A stretch of 64,000 nucleotides of DNA from Streptomyces inusitatus. Lineage in GTDB: Bacteria; Actinomycetota; Actinomycetes; Streptomycetales; Streptomycetaceae. Shown here one piece after another: positions 16,982 through 24,877 of this stretch. Under the pieces are notes generated by a model, which made no database searches, was not told the DNA's origin, and saw only the letters and a program-made list of their open reading frames with translations. The position numbers and the translations under genes were made by a program. The first letter of the stretch is position 1. Every line of letters starts with the position of its first letter. Location of the stretch: assembly GCF_014651115.1 (NCBI RefSeq), contig NZ_BMWG01000011.1, positions 145,912-209,911 on the forward strand, in the 5' to 3' direction.

Positions 16982-18969
16982 CCGCACCCGTCTCCCGGAC
17001 CACCGAGGAGATCACCGTGCGGCGCTGCACGGTGACGGTGGTCCGGCACGGCGGATGGAGCTGGGGACCCGACCCCAAGGGCCTGGTCGACCGGGCCCTC
17101 GACGCCCTCCCGGAGCTGCTCGCCGACCACTTCGCGGACCGGCTGACCGGCGAGGGACCGGACACGGAGATCACCGAACCGGTCACCGTGACGGTCCGGG
17201 CCCGCGCGGACCACGGCTCCGGGAGCGCGGCGCCGCTCCTCGACGTACGGGTCACCGCACCGCCGGAACCCGTACCGGCCGCCGTCTCCCCGGCCGGTAC
17301 GCCGGGCGACGACCCCACGCCGTTCGACGAGTCCCTCGCGGCGGCGGGGCTCTCCTGGTCCCCTCCGGCGGTCGCCGCGCTCTTCGCCGAACTCTCCGAA
17401 CGCCGCGAACTCGACGCCCTGCTGGCGCTGCTGCCGGACACCTCGGTACGGGTCTATCTGCTCGCGCTGCTCCGGGCCGACGAACCGGCGGCGGCCCTGC
17501 TGCTGACGGAACTCGCCCGGCGCGCGGCTGCGAACGGGCCCGCCCCGACGCCGAACGCCCCGGCCGACCCGGCCGACGCGGCCACGCCGGCTGCTGCCGC
17601 CTCCACCGCCCCCGATGCTCCGGCGGAGGACGATCTCCTCGCCCTCGCCCGTCTTCTCGTCCCCCTCGCCGGGAGCGAGGACCTCACCGCCCTGGCCCGC
17701 CTCCTCGCCGGGCACGCCGCCACCGCCCTCGTACCGCCGCCCACCGGCGCGGCGCACCGGCCCACCGCCGCCCCTCTCCCCGAAGCGGTGGACGCCACGC
17801 CCGGCCAGGAGGACGGCGTCCTACCTGGGAGGACCGAGCCAGGACCGGCCGCGGAGCGGCCCCCGGCCGATGCGCGGCCCGGCTCCGCCGATCACGGCCC
17901 GGAGTTCCCCCGTACCGCCGGGCACGAGACCGCCGACGGACGGGCCGCGGGCGGCCTCGCCCCCACCGCGCGGGGCGAGGCGCGAGTCGGGTCCGTACTG
18001 CCGTTCCTGCTCGCCGGGCCGCTCGCGCGGATCGGCTATCTCGACGCGCTGGGACCCGCGCTGGCCGGTGTGGAACTGGCCGAGGAGGCTTCCCTGTTCG
18101 CCGCCGCGCTGGCGTACAAGGTCCTGGGCGCGACCGGGCGCGGCTGGCGGCGGGCCGAGCGGGACAGCGAGACCGCGGCCGTCTTCGCCGGGCTCGACCC
18201 GCCCGTGCCCGAGGAGCGGCTGACCCGTTTCGCCCGGCTCGTGGGCCCCGCGCTCCCGGTGCTCGACGGGGTGCTCGCGCTGGCGGTCTGCCGGGGCCAC
18301 GACCCCGCCGACCCACTCCTGATCACAGGGGCCGGGGACCGGCTGCTGCTGGTCGACGCCCAGGGCCTGTTCCCCGTCGCCTTCGCCGACCGGGCGGCCG
18401 AACTGCTTCCGTACTGGCGGCTCTGCGGCAGTCCCCCCGTGCTGATCTGCGAAGGACCCCTGCCCCCCGGGACCTTCGGCGAACTCGCGGCGGCGGGCGT
18501 CCCCTTCCTCACCCGACTGCGGCCGCTGCGCGGCGACCCGGTGCGCAGACTGCCCGGCCGCACCCCGGTGTGGAGCGCGCGGGGCGCGCCACCGGACCCC
18601 CGGCTGGCCGCGGCGCTGCCCGGGCACACCGCCCGGCTCACCGAACTCGCCCGCGCGCTCGTCGACGACCGCCGGGCCGTGCCCCTCGCCGAGGACGGCG
18701 GCCTGGAGCGCTGCGTCACCCTGGCGGCGGCGCTCGGCCTGAGCACCGTCGCCTGGACGCTCTGGCGCGACCGGGAGACCCCCGACCCGCTCGCGGCCCT
18801 GCTCCGGTTCGCCGACCTGGACGCCACCGTCCGCTTCGGCCCCGAGGCCGTCAGGGTGCGCATCCCGCTGGGCCGCCGCCACGCGGACCTCCTCCGTTCC
18901 GGTCTCCTCGCCGACGTGCCCGACGTGGTGTGGCTGGGCGGCCGGAGCCTGACCTTCTCGGGCGGGTGA
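16978..18969 (+). CDS. Probable eCIS tape-measure protein (CIS_TMP-like)
   Basis: A 663-residue protein from GTG 16978. The N-terminus (VRRCTVTVVRHGGWSWGPDP, LVDRALDALPELLADHFAD) and the later block LPFLLAGPLARIGYLDALGP followed by FAAALAYKVLG resemble the contractile injection system tape-measure family (PF19268 by recollection). The two conserved blocks are separated by a long Ala/Pro/Gly-rich low-complexity region (residues about 180-335). Tape-measure proteins set tube length. The gene immediately precedes the AAA+ ATPase, as in Afp-type loci. This would be short for a classic tape measure, so the family name is less certain than the synteny. Confidence 0.65.
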   Translation: MTAPVSRTTEEITVRRCTVTVVRHGGWSWGPDPKGLVDRALDALPELLADHFADRLTGEGPDTEITEPVTVTVRARADHGSGSAAPLLDVRVTAPPEPVPAAVSPAGTPGDDPTPFDESLAAAGLSWSPPAVAALFAELSERRELDALLALLPDTSVRVYLLALLRADEPAAALLLTELARRAAANGPAPTPNAPADPADAATPAAAASTAPDAPAEDDLLALARLLVPLAGSEDLTALARLLAGHAATALVPPPTGAAHRPTAAPLPEAVDATPGQEDGVLPGRTEPGPAAERPPADARPGSADHGPEFPRTAGHETADGRAAGGLAPTARGEARVGSVLPFLLAGPLARIGYLDALGPALAGVELAEEASLFAAALAYKVLGATGRGWRRAERDSETAAVFAGLDPPVPEERLTRFARLVGPALPVLDGVLALAVCRGHDPADPLLITGAGDRLLLVDAQGLFPVAFADRAAELLPYWRLCGSPPVLICEGPLPPGTFGELAAAGVPFLTRLRPLRGDPVRRLPGRTPVWSARGAPPDPRLAAALPGHTARLTELARALVDDRRAVPLAEDGGLERCVTLAAALGLSTVAWTLWRDRETPDPLAALLRFADLDATVRFGPEAVRVRIPLGRRHADLLRSGLLADVPDVVWLGGRSLTFSGG

Positions 18970-18974
18970 GCGAC

Positions 18975-21137
18975 ATGGACCGACCGGCACCGGACCGATG
19001 GGCACGGGAACACCTGAGCGTCAGGCTCACCGCGCTGCACCGGGCGCTGCGCGCCGCCGTCGAACGCCAGGCGGAGATCACCGCCCGGCTCAGCAGACCG
19101 GATCTCGTCCCGTACTGCGTGACCGACGAACAGGCCGCCGTCCTCCTCGAAGAGGCGGACATCCTCGCCGAGACCCTGACCGAACCCGACACCCCGGACG
19201 CCGAGGCGGATGAGAAAGCGGGGGCGGAGGCGGAGGCCGAGGCGGAACGGGAGCTGCGCCGCCGGGCCGCCGCCGGGGGCGCGACCCTCCCCCTGGACGC
19301 GCTCGCCGCCCGCTTCGGTCTGAGCCGCGCCGAGCAGGACGCGCTGCTGCTGGTCGCCGCGCCCGAACTCGACCCGGGATACCAGCGGATCTACGCCTAC
19401 ATCGTCGACAACCTCAACCGGCGGCTGCCCTGTGTGGAACTCCTGACGGCGGTCGGCCCCGACACCCCGGCGGCCCGGCTCGCCCGGCGGCGCGCGCTCG
19501 GCCCGGCGGGCCCCCTGCGCAGATACGGCCTGCTCCGCCCCCACGGCGACGCCCCCGTCGACCTCGCCCGGGAACTGGTCCTCGCCCCGGGCGTCTTCGA
19601 GTATCTGCTCGGCTGGGGCGGCGACCCGGGACTGCTCGGCCACGACCCCGGCGAGGTCGCGGGGCCCGAGCCGCACCCGCCGTCGCCGCTTCTCTCGCCC
19701 TACCTCTCGCCGTATCTCGCCTCCGACCGGCTCGTCCGGCTCGGCCGCGCGCTGGGCACGGGCGACATCGACCTGGCCGGGCTCTGGGGCTGCCCGCCCG
19801 GCGGTCAGCCCGACGCGGCGCGGGCGCTCGCCCGGGTGGCTGGCCTGCCCCTGCGGACCCTCGCCCACGACATCGAGGACGATCTGCGCACGGCCGCCGC
19901 GCTCGGCGCGCTGCTGTGGATCCCCGCCGACGAGCTGCGCGGCCCGCCCGGCGGCCGGAGCGCCGCCGAGACGGCCCTCGCCCTGCTTCGCTCACGCGTC
20001 CCGGTCTGTCTGACCGGTCTGGCCCCCTGGCGGCCCGAAGGGCTGCTCGCCGCGCGGTCCTACGCCGAACTGACCCTGCCTGTGCCGGGGCTCGACGAGC
20101 GGCGCGCGATGTGGTCGGCCGCCCTTCCCGGCCTCGGCGGAACGCTCCTGGAGGATCTCGCCGTCCGCTACCGGATGAGTGGCCGCGAACTGCGCGCGGT
20201 CGCGTCCGTCGCCGACGCCGGGGCCAGGCTCGCGGGCAACGGCCGCCCGGAGCCGATCGCCCGCCATGTCGCGCCCGCCATCGCCACGGTGACCCGGGGG
20301 CGCGGCGGCAGCGGCGTCCAGTCGATCGTGCCCCGGCGCACGGCCGCCGATCTGGTCCTGCCCGAGGCCCAGTCACAGCAGATCCTGGAGATCGCCTCGG
20401 CCTTCCGCAGCTGGCCCCGGATCGCCGAGACCTGGGGATTCGCCCGCCGCTCGGCGCACGGCGGGGTGAAGGCCCTCTTCACCGGCGAACCCGGCACCGG
20501 CAAGACGATGTCCGCCGAGATCGTCACCGGCATGCTCGGCCTCGAACTGCTCAAGGTCGACCTCTCCCAGGTCGTCTCCAAATGGGTCGGCGAGACGGAG
20601 AAGAACATGGAGGACGCCTTCCGCCAGGCCGAGGAGAGCCATGCCGTGCTGCTGTTCGACGAGGCCGACGCGCTGTTCGGCAAGCGCGGCGAGGTGAAGC
20701 ACGGCACCGACCGGTACGCCAACCTCGAAGTCGGCTATCTGCTGCAACGCCTGGAGGCCAGCGAAGGACTGGTGATCCTCACCAGCAACCTCAAGGACAA
20801 TATCGACCCGGCCTTCACCCGACGCTTCCACTTCGTGATCCACTTCCCCCGCCCCGGCATCCCCGAGCGGCGCAGACTCTGGCGGCTGGCCTTTCCCCAA
20901 CAGGCTCCGCTCGGGCCGGATGTGGACCTGGACGCGCTCTCCCGGCTGGACATGACCGGCGCGGGCATCAGCGCCGCCGCCCGCACCGCCGCGCTGGCCG
21001 CCGCCGACGGCGGCAGCACCGAGATCGGCATGGGCCACATCGTGCGCGGGGCCGCCCGCCAGTTCCAGCGCGAGGCCCGGCTGCTGCGCCCCGGTGAGCT
21101 GGGACGGTACGCGGCACTGCTCGGCGAGGAGGACTGA
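18975..21137 (+). CDS. AAA+ ATPase of the injection system (Afp15-like)
   Basis: A 720-residue protein from ATG 18975, five bases after the tape-measure stop. Residues 1-470 include a helical N-terminal domain and a degenerate ATPase-like half with no intact Walker A. The C-terminal AAA+ domain has Walker A GEPGTGKT (about 504-511), the KWVGETEKNM segment, Walker B LLFDEAD (about 559-565), sensor-1 ILTSNLKDNID and arginine fingers in FTRRFHFVIHFPRP. This single-active-domain form is characteristic of the ATPase conserved in eCIS loci and thought to help assembly or release of particles. An acidic repeat (AEAEAEAEAE-like) lies near residue 90. It is the last gene of the operon. Confidence 0.9.
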   Translation: MDRPAPDRWAREHLSVRLTALHRALRAAVERQAEITARLSRPDLVPYCVTDEQAAVLLEEADILAETLTEPDTPDAEADEKAGAEAEAEAERELRRRAAAGGATLPLDALAARFGLSRAEQDALLLVAAPELDPGYQRIYAYIVDNLNRRLPCVELLTAVGPDTPAARLARRRALGPAGPLRRYGLLRPHGDAPVDLARELVLAPGVFEYLLGWGGDPGLLGHDPGEVAGPEPHPPSPLLSPYLSPYLASDRLVRLGRALGTGDIDLAGLWGCPPGGQPDAARALARVAGLPLRTLAHDIEDDLRTAAALGALLWIPADELRGPPGGRSAAETALALLRSRVPVCLTGLAPWRPEGLLAARSYAELTLPVPGLDERRAMWSAALPGLGGTLLEDLAVRYRMSGRELRAVASVADAGARLAGNGRPEPIARHVAPAIATVTRGRGGSGVQSIVPRRTAADLVLPEAQSQQILEIASAFRSWPRIAETWGFARRSAHGGVKALFTGEPGTGKTMSAEIVTGMLGLELLKVDLSQVVSKWVGETEKNMEDAFRQAEESHAVLLFDEADALFGKRGEVKHGTDRYANLEVGYLLQRLEASEGLVILTSNLKDNIDPAFTRRFHFVIHFPRPGIPERRRLWRLAFPQQAPLGPDVDLDALSRLDMTGAGISAAARTAALAAADGGSTEIGMGHIVRGAARQFQREARLLRPGELGRYAALLGEED

Positions 21138-21197
21138 CCGCGCCCCTCGTGCCCCCGCGCCCCTCGTGCCCCCGCGCCCCTCGTGCCCCCGCGCCCC
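21138..21197. repeat. 17-bp tandem repeat, about 3.5 copies, downstream of the eCIS operon
   Basis: Three exact copies of a 17-base unit (ccgcgcccctcgtgccc) at 21,138, 21,155 and 21,172, plus a partial copy, start directly after the stop of the AAA+ gene and end 37 bases before the nitroreductase start. It has no coding role that I can see. It might be a slippage product or affect transcript ends. Confidence 0.9.
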
Positions 21198-21234
21198 CTG
21201 CCGCTCGGCCGCGCCACCCGGCACACTCTCCTGC

Positions 21235-21936
21235 ATGTCCACATCAGAACAGCGCTGGAGCCCCATCCACGGCGACCCCTATCGCCCCGTTCCCTACCGG
21301 CCCGGCAGGACCGACCCGGCCGACTCCCTCGCCCGCGCGGCGGAGCTGCGCGCCCGGATGGACGAGCGCCGTACGGTACGGCAGTTCGCCGCCGACCCGG
21401 TCCCGGCGCAGGTGGTCAAGGACGCCATCGCCTGCGCGGCCACCGCCCCCTCCGGCGCCCATCAGCAGCCCTGGACCTTCGTCCTGGTCCAGGACGAGGA
21501 GGTGCGGCGGCGGATCCGGGAGGCGGCCGAGGAGGAGGAACGCCTCTCCTACGACGGCCGTCTCGGCGAGGAGTGGCTGGCCGCCCTGCGCCCGCTCGGC
21601 ACCGACCGCGTCAAACCGCATCTCACCGACGCCCCCGCGCTGATCGTCGTCTTCCAGCAGCGCTACTGGCTCGGCGAGGACGGCGAGAAGCGCAAGCACT
21701 ACTACGTTGACGAGTCCGTGGGCATCGCCGTCGGCATGCTGCTCACCGCACTCCATCTCTCCGGCCTCGCCGCGCTCGTGCACACCCCGAGCCCGATGCG
21801 CTTCCTCTCCGAGGTCCTCCGCCGCCCGGCCAACGAGAAGGCCTTCGCCGTCATCCCGGTCGGCTATCCGGCCCCGGACTGCGAGGTGCCCGACCTGGTG
21901 CGCAAATCCCTGGACCAGGTGATGACCGAGATCTGA
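21235..21936 (+). CDS. Nitroreductase-family flavoprotein, iodotyrosine deiodinase-like
   Basis: A 233-residue FMN-dependent nitroreductase-fold protein from ATG 21235. Visible motifs are RRTVRQFAADPVP (FMN phosphate binding), CAATAPSGAHQQPWTF, RYWLGEDGEKRKHYYVDESV, IAVGMLLTALHLSGLAAL and NEKAFAVIPVGYPAPD. The SGAHQQPW segment, the HYYxxESV segment and the PSPMRFL-xxx-RPANEK segment resemble the iodotyrosine deiodinase branch more than classical nitroaromatic reductases. The substrate is unknown; a reductive dehalogenation or other one/two-electron reduction is possible. It is read in the eCIS direction but separated from it by a 17-bp repeat tract, and meets the methyltransferase gene tail to tail 32 bases later. 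Confidence 0.85.
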   Translation: MSTSEQRWSPIHGDPYRPVPYRPGRTDPADSLARAAELRARMDERRTVRQFAADPVPAQVVKDAIACAATAPSGAHQQPWTFVLVQDEEVRRRIREAAEEEERLSYDGRLGEEWLAALRPLGTDRVKPHLTDAPALIVVFQQRYWLGEDGEKRKHYYVDESVGIAVGMLLTALHLSGLAALVHTPSPMRFLSEVLRRPANEKAFAVIPVGYPAPDCEVPDLVRKSLDQVMTEI

Positions 21937-21968
21937 ACCGTCCCCCGGGATTCGCTCGCCGGGCGGGG

Positions 21969-22796
21969 TCAGTACGGGCGCCGCCCCTGGGCGGAGTACA
22001 TGAGACAGGAGGCCGCGAGGAAGTGGGGATGGCTCATCACCCGGCGGGCGGCGCGGAGATCCTCGTCGGTGACGCCGACGGCGAGGAACCGGGTCCGCAG
22101 ATGGTGGGTGTTGTGGATCTGGAGCGCGGTGCCGGGGGAGTGGCAGCGCCAGGACTGGACGTGCGGTTCGGTGTCGATGTCGGTCAGCCCGGCCTGTTCC
22201 ATGGCGGCGGCCATGGAACGGCCCCAGGTCAGATCGACCCCCGCGGCCTCCAGAAGGCGCTGCTTGGCCGCGATGTAGGTGGCGTACACCTCGGCGGCGT
22301 CCCCGCCGCGCAGCCCGCCCAGCGGGATGAGCGGGCCGTACGTCGTCTCGTCGAAATCGTCGAGCTGGATCCGGCCGCCCGGTCTGAGAGCCCGCACCAG
22401 GCGTTCGAGCACCTGTAGACGCTCCGGCAGATGCAGCAGCACCAGCCGCGCGTGGATGACGTCGAAGGCGCATTCGGGCAGTGGATCCCGGGTGATGTCG
22501 TGGACCGCCACCTCCAGCCCCTCGGCCGGCGCGATGTGGTGCGGCTTGATGTCGGTGGCCAGCACGGAACCGGTGGGCGCGACCCTGGCCGCGAGCCAGC
22601 GCGCTACGCTGCCGCCGCCCGCGCCCACCTCCAGACAGCGGAGGCCGTCCCGGAGTCCCAGGCCGGCCAGCCGGCCGACGCTGAGCCCGTCGTAACCGGC
22701 GGTCAGAGCACGATGCTGCTCCCCGGCGTGCCCGTTGTCGTTGTCGAACGCGTAGCCCGGAGGCTGTGGCTGTGGCTGTGGCTGTGTGCTCGTCAT
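21969..22796 (-). CDS. Class I SAM-dependent methyltransferase
   Basis: A 275-residue Rossmann-type methyltransferase. Motif I is CLEVGAGGGSVARWLA, followed by VLATDIKP (acidic end of strand 2), an FDVIHARLVLLHLPE motif and VRALRPGGRIQLDDFD. The N-terminus carries a Pro-Gln repeat (MTSTQPQPQPQPPGYAF) encoded by tgtggc repeats. A related tail (HNTHHLRTRFLAVGVTDEDL) is typical of small-molecule O- or N-methyltransferases in actinomycetes. The substrate is not known. The gene faces the nitroreductase and is separated from the upstream same-strand gene by a strong terminator, so it is its own unit. Confidence 0.88.
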   Translation of the reverse strand: MTSTQPQPQPQPPGYAFDNDNGHAGEQHRALTAGYDGLSVGRLAGLGLRDGLRCLEVGAGGGSVARWLAARVAPTGSVLATDIKPHHIAPAEGLEVAVHDITRDPLPECAFDVIHARLVLLHLPERLQVLERLVRALRPGGRIQLDDFDETTYGPLIPLGGLRGGDAAEVYATYIAAKQRLLEAAGVDLTWGRSMAAAMEQAGLTDIDTEPHVQSWRCHSPGTALQIHNTHHLRTRFLAVGVTDEDLRAARRVMSHPHFLAASCLMYSAQGRRPY

Positions 22797-22854
22797 GAGA
22801 TCTGGTCCTGATCGACGTGGCGGGAGCGGACCCCGTGTCTACCGCGGGCCCGGC

Positions 22855-22901
22855 CGGGGCCGGGGCCGTACCGTGTGCTTTCCGGTACGGCCCCGGCCCC
22901 G
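22855..22901 (-). terminator. Perfect 19-bp hairpin terminator
   Basis: Arms 22,855-22,873 and 22,883-22,901 are exact inverted complements of 19 bases with a 9-base loop (tgtgctttc). It lies 19 bases beyond the stop of the minus-strand gene at 22,920-24,680, so it most likely ends that transcript and insulates the methyltransferase gene. No clear U-tract, as is common in this kind of genome. Confidence 0.8.
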
Positions 22902-22919
22902 TCGCCGGGTGTCGGGCGA

Positions 22920-24680
22920 TCACTCGGACGCGTACCGGATGCCCTCGTAGGCGAGCCACTGGGCGAAGGTGTGCAGTCCGTGATGGAGATCCATGGAGGG
23001 CTTCCACTCCGCGGGCCGCCCCGGGGCCGGGGCGGGGGCCCGGGCCGGGAGCGGGGCCGAGGGGGGCCGGGTGGCGGGCGGGGCGTCGACGGTCTCGACG
23101 GGCACCGGGCGGACCGCCGCCCGTACCTTCTCGGCGAGTTCGCGCACGCCGACGGGGTCGGGGTCGGGGAGGAGGAGCGAGCGCGGGGCGGGAGGAGTGC
23201 GCAGCGCGTGGGAGAGCGCCGCGATGAGGTCGGTGGTGTGCAGGGGCCGCAGTCCCTCGCCCGGAGGGTCGGTGAGGACCACCGGATGACTGCGGAGCGC
23301 GCTCCACACCATGCGGCCGATCGGTGAGTCCAGCGAACAGCCGGGACCGTACAGATCGCCGGTGTACAGGGCGGTTCTGGAGCGGCCGGTTCCGGTGACG
23401 CGGTCCAGGGAGCGCACCACGACATGCGCTCCCGCGCCGTCGCCGGCTCCCAGCGGGCGGAGGTCGATCAGTGTGTCGAGGCCGTCGAGCCGTCCGTCCG
23501 AGGTGGTGACGGCGGTGACCCGGTGGCCCCGGTCGGCGAGACCGCGCAGGATGTGCTCGCCGAGCAGGGTGGCCCCGCCGAGGAGTCCGATCTCGTGGTC
23601 CGGGCCCCCGCGCGTGGGCCGGGCGGCGGTGAGGGATCGTCCGGCGGCCTCGATGCCCGCCTCGACGCCGGCCCGGGCGATCTCGGCCAGGCTCTCGCGC
23701 ATCTCGGCGATCCGCTCCTCGCTCCGATGGTGGCTCACTCCGCCGGGGCCGATGGTGGCGAGCGCCTCGGCGCAGGCGGGTGTCTGGGAAAGGTCGGTGC
23801 CTCTTCCCTCCCGCCGATGGACGAATCCCATGGTGAAGGCGGTCAGCCAGGTACCCCGAACAGCCTCTTGATCTACTGCTTCGGTCAACCCCGACTTGGC
23901 TGGTTCAAGACTTCCTACGCGTATCCCGGATCCTTCCAGATAGTCCTCGCACTCCAGATGCAGCCATCGTTCCGGACCCGGCCCTTCCACTCTTACCGTG
24001 CACTGCGCGACCCCGTGCTTGAAGAAGGGAATGACCCGCAGGCCCTCCAGCCGCGACCCCTCGTCCCCGGGACGGTCGTCGGGGAGGAAGCACACCGATC
24101 GGCGCGGCCCGCGGAAAGCGTTCCCGGAAATGCTGCCGTGGTCCTCGTGTTCGGCGAAGCTGGGCACCGACACATAGCCGGGGATCCGGTTGGCCCGCAG
24201 ATACTGATACATGAGGATGTCGTCCGGCCAGGCGTCGAGACGCCGTCTGCCGTATTCCACGAACCCGGCGGCGACCCGCCGGGGCAGAATGATGGCCACA
24301 CAGGGGAAGTACTCATTGACCGCGCCGACCCAGCGCACTCCCGCCATCGCGCCGAAGCGCACGGCCGCGCCGTTGCGCGAATCCCACAGTGCGAACAGGG
24401 CGAGCGCGGCGTCCGGCATTTCCTCCACCGCCGCGCGGGCCCGTTCGAAGAACGCGTCGGAGAGAATCATGTCGTCCTGGACGACAAGTTGATGAGTGGC
24501 GCCCTCCTCGATCGAGGACCACGCCGCCAGCGCGGTGCGGAGCACCGACGGCTTTCCGGCCGGATCGGGATCCATTACCACTTTCAAGGCTCCGGGGGGA
24601 GCCGACGCGGCGAGTCTCTCCGCGGCCGGCAGGCGCTTGGGGTGGGTCATCACCGCGCCGCTGATGCGATAACGCGTCAC
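22920..24680 (-). CDS. Glycosyltransferase-like (QDD) protein fused to a degenerate SDR-like domain
   Basis: A 586-residue two-part protein from GTG 24680, preceded by GGAGGACC. Residues 1-200 contain SGAVMTHPKR, MDPDPAGKPSVLRTALAAWS, THQLVVQDDM and EYFPCVAIILP, and look like a GT-A-type glycosyltransferase in which VQDD takes the place of the usual DxD metal site. The same block recurs in the gene at 37,528-38,658. Residues about 345-540 look like an epimerase/SDR domain (LLGGATLLGEHILRGLADRG, LYTGDLYGPG, LRPLHTTDLIAAL), but no YxxxK active site is evident, so that half may only bind a nucleotide or sugar. Divergent from the epimerase gene at 24,878. Enzyme activity is inferred. Confidence 0.7.
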   Translation of the reverse strand: MTRYRISGAVMTHPKRLPAAERLAASAPPGALKVVMDPDPAGKPSVLRTALAAWSSIEEGATHQLVVQDDMILSDAFFERARAAVEEMPDAALALFALWDSRNGAAVRFGAMAGVRWVGAVNEYFPCVAIILPRRVAAGFVEYGRRRLDAWPDDILMYQYLRANRIPGYVSVPSFAEHEDHGSISGNAFRGPRRSVCFLPDDRPGDEGSRLEGLRVIPFFKHGVAQCTVRVEGPGPERWLHLECEDYLEGSGIRVGSLEPAKSGLTEAVDQEAVRGTWLTAFTMGFVHRREGRGTDLSQTPACAEALATIGPGGVSHHRSEERIAEMRESLAEIARAGVEAGIEAAGRSLTAARPTRGGPDHEIGLLGGATLLGEHILRGLADRGHRVTAVTTSDGRLDGLDTLIDLRPLGAGDGAGAHVVVRSLDRVTGTGRSRTALYTGDLYGPGCSLDSPIGRMVWSALRSHPVVLTDPPGEGLRPLHTTDLIAALSHALRTPPAPRSLLLPDPDPVGVRELAEKVRAAVRPVPVETVDAPPATRPPSAPLPARAPAPAPGRPAEWKPSMDLHHGLHTFAQWLAYEGIRYASE

Positions 24681-24877
24681 AGGTCCTCCGTGCTCTGGTT
24701 CCTGGCAGGCGGCGGATTTCCGCGTCCGCGTTCTCCGCCGACCATTTGATTTCGGACAGTACGGTGGGGCATTTGAAGGCTGCGGGGCTTCCGAAAAGGC
24801 ACCCTGGTTTCAGCCGACGATGATCGTCATGCTGGCAGCGCGTGAACCACATGCGTATCACCAATAGAGGAGTCCGC
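24681..24877. promoter_or_regulatory. Divergent promoter region
   Basis: 197 bases between the divergently read GT-like gene and the epimerase operon, noticeably less GC-rich than the flanking genes, so promoters for both directions are expected here. A GAGGAG ribosome site at 24,867-24,872 serves ATG 24878. I see no repeat convincing enough to call an operator. Confidence 0.5.

Noticed and set aside
1..21137. Region considered as a prophage
   Set aside because: Only tail-type genes plus an AAA+ ATPase are present; no integrase, capsid, portal, terminase, lysis genes or attachment-site repeats were seen.
24842..24877. Upstream starts (GTG 24842, ATG 24851) for the epimerase
   Set aside because: ATG 24878 has a GAGGAG ribosome site at the proper distance, the others do not.
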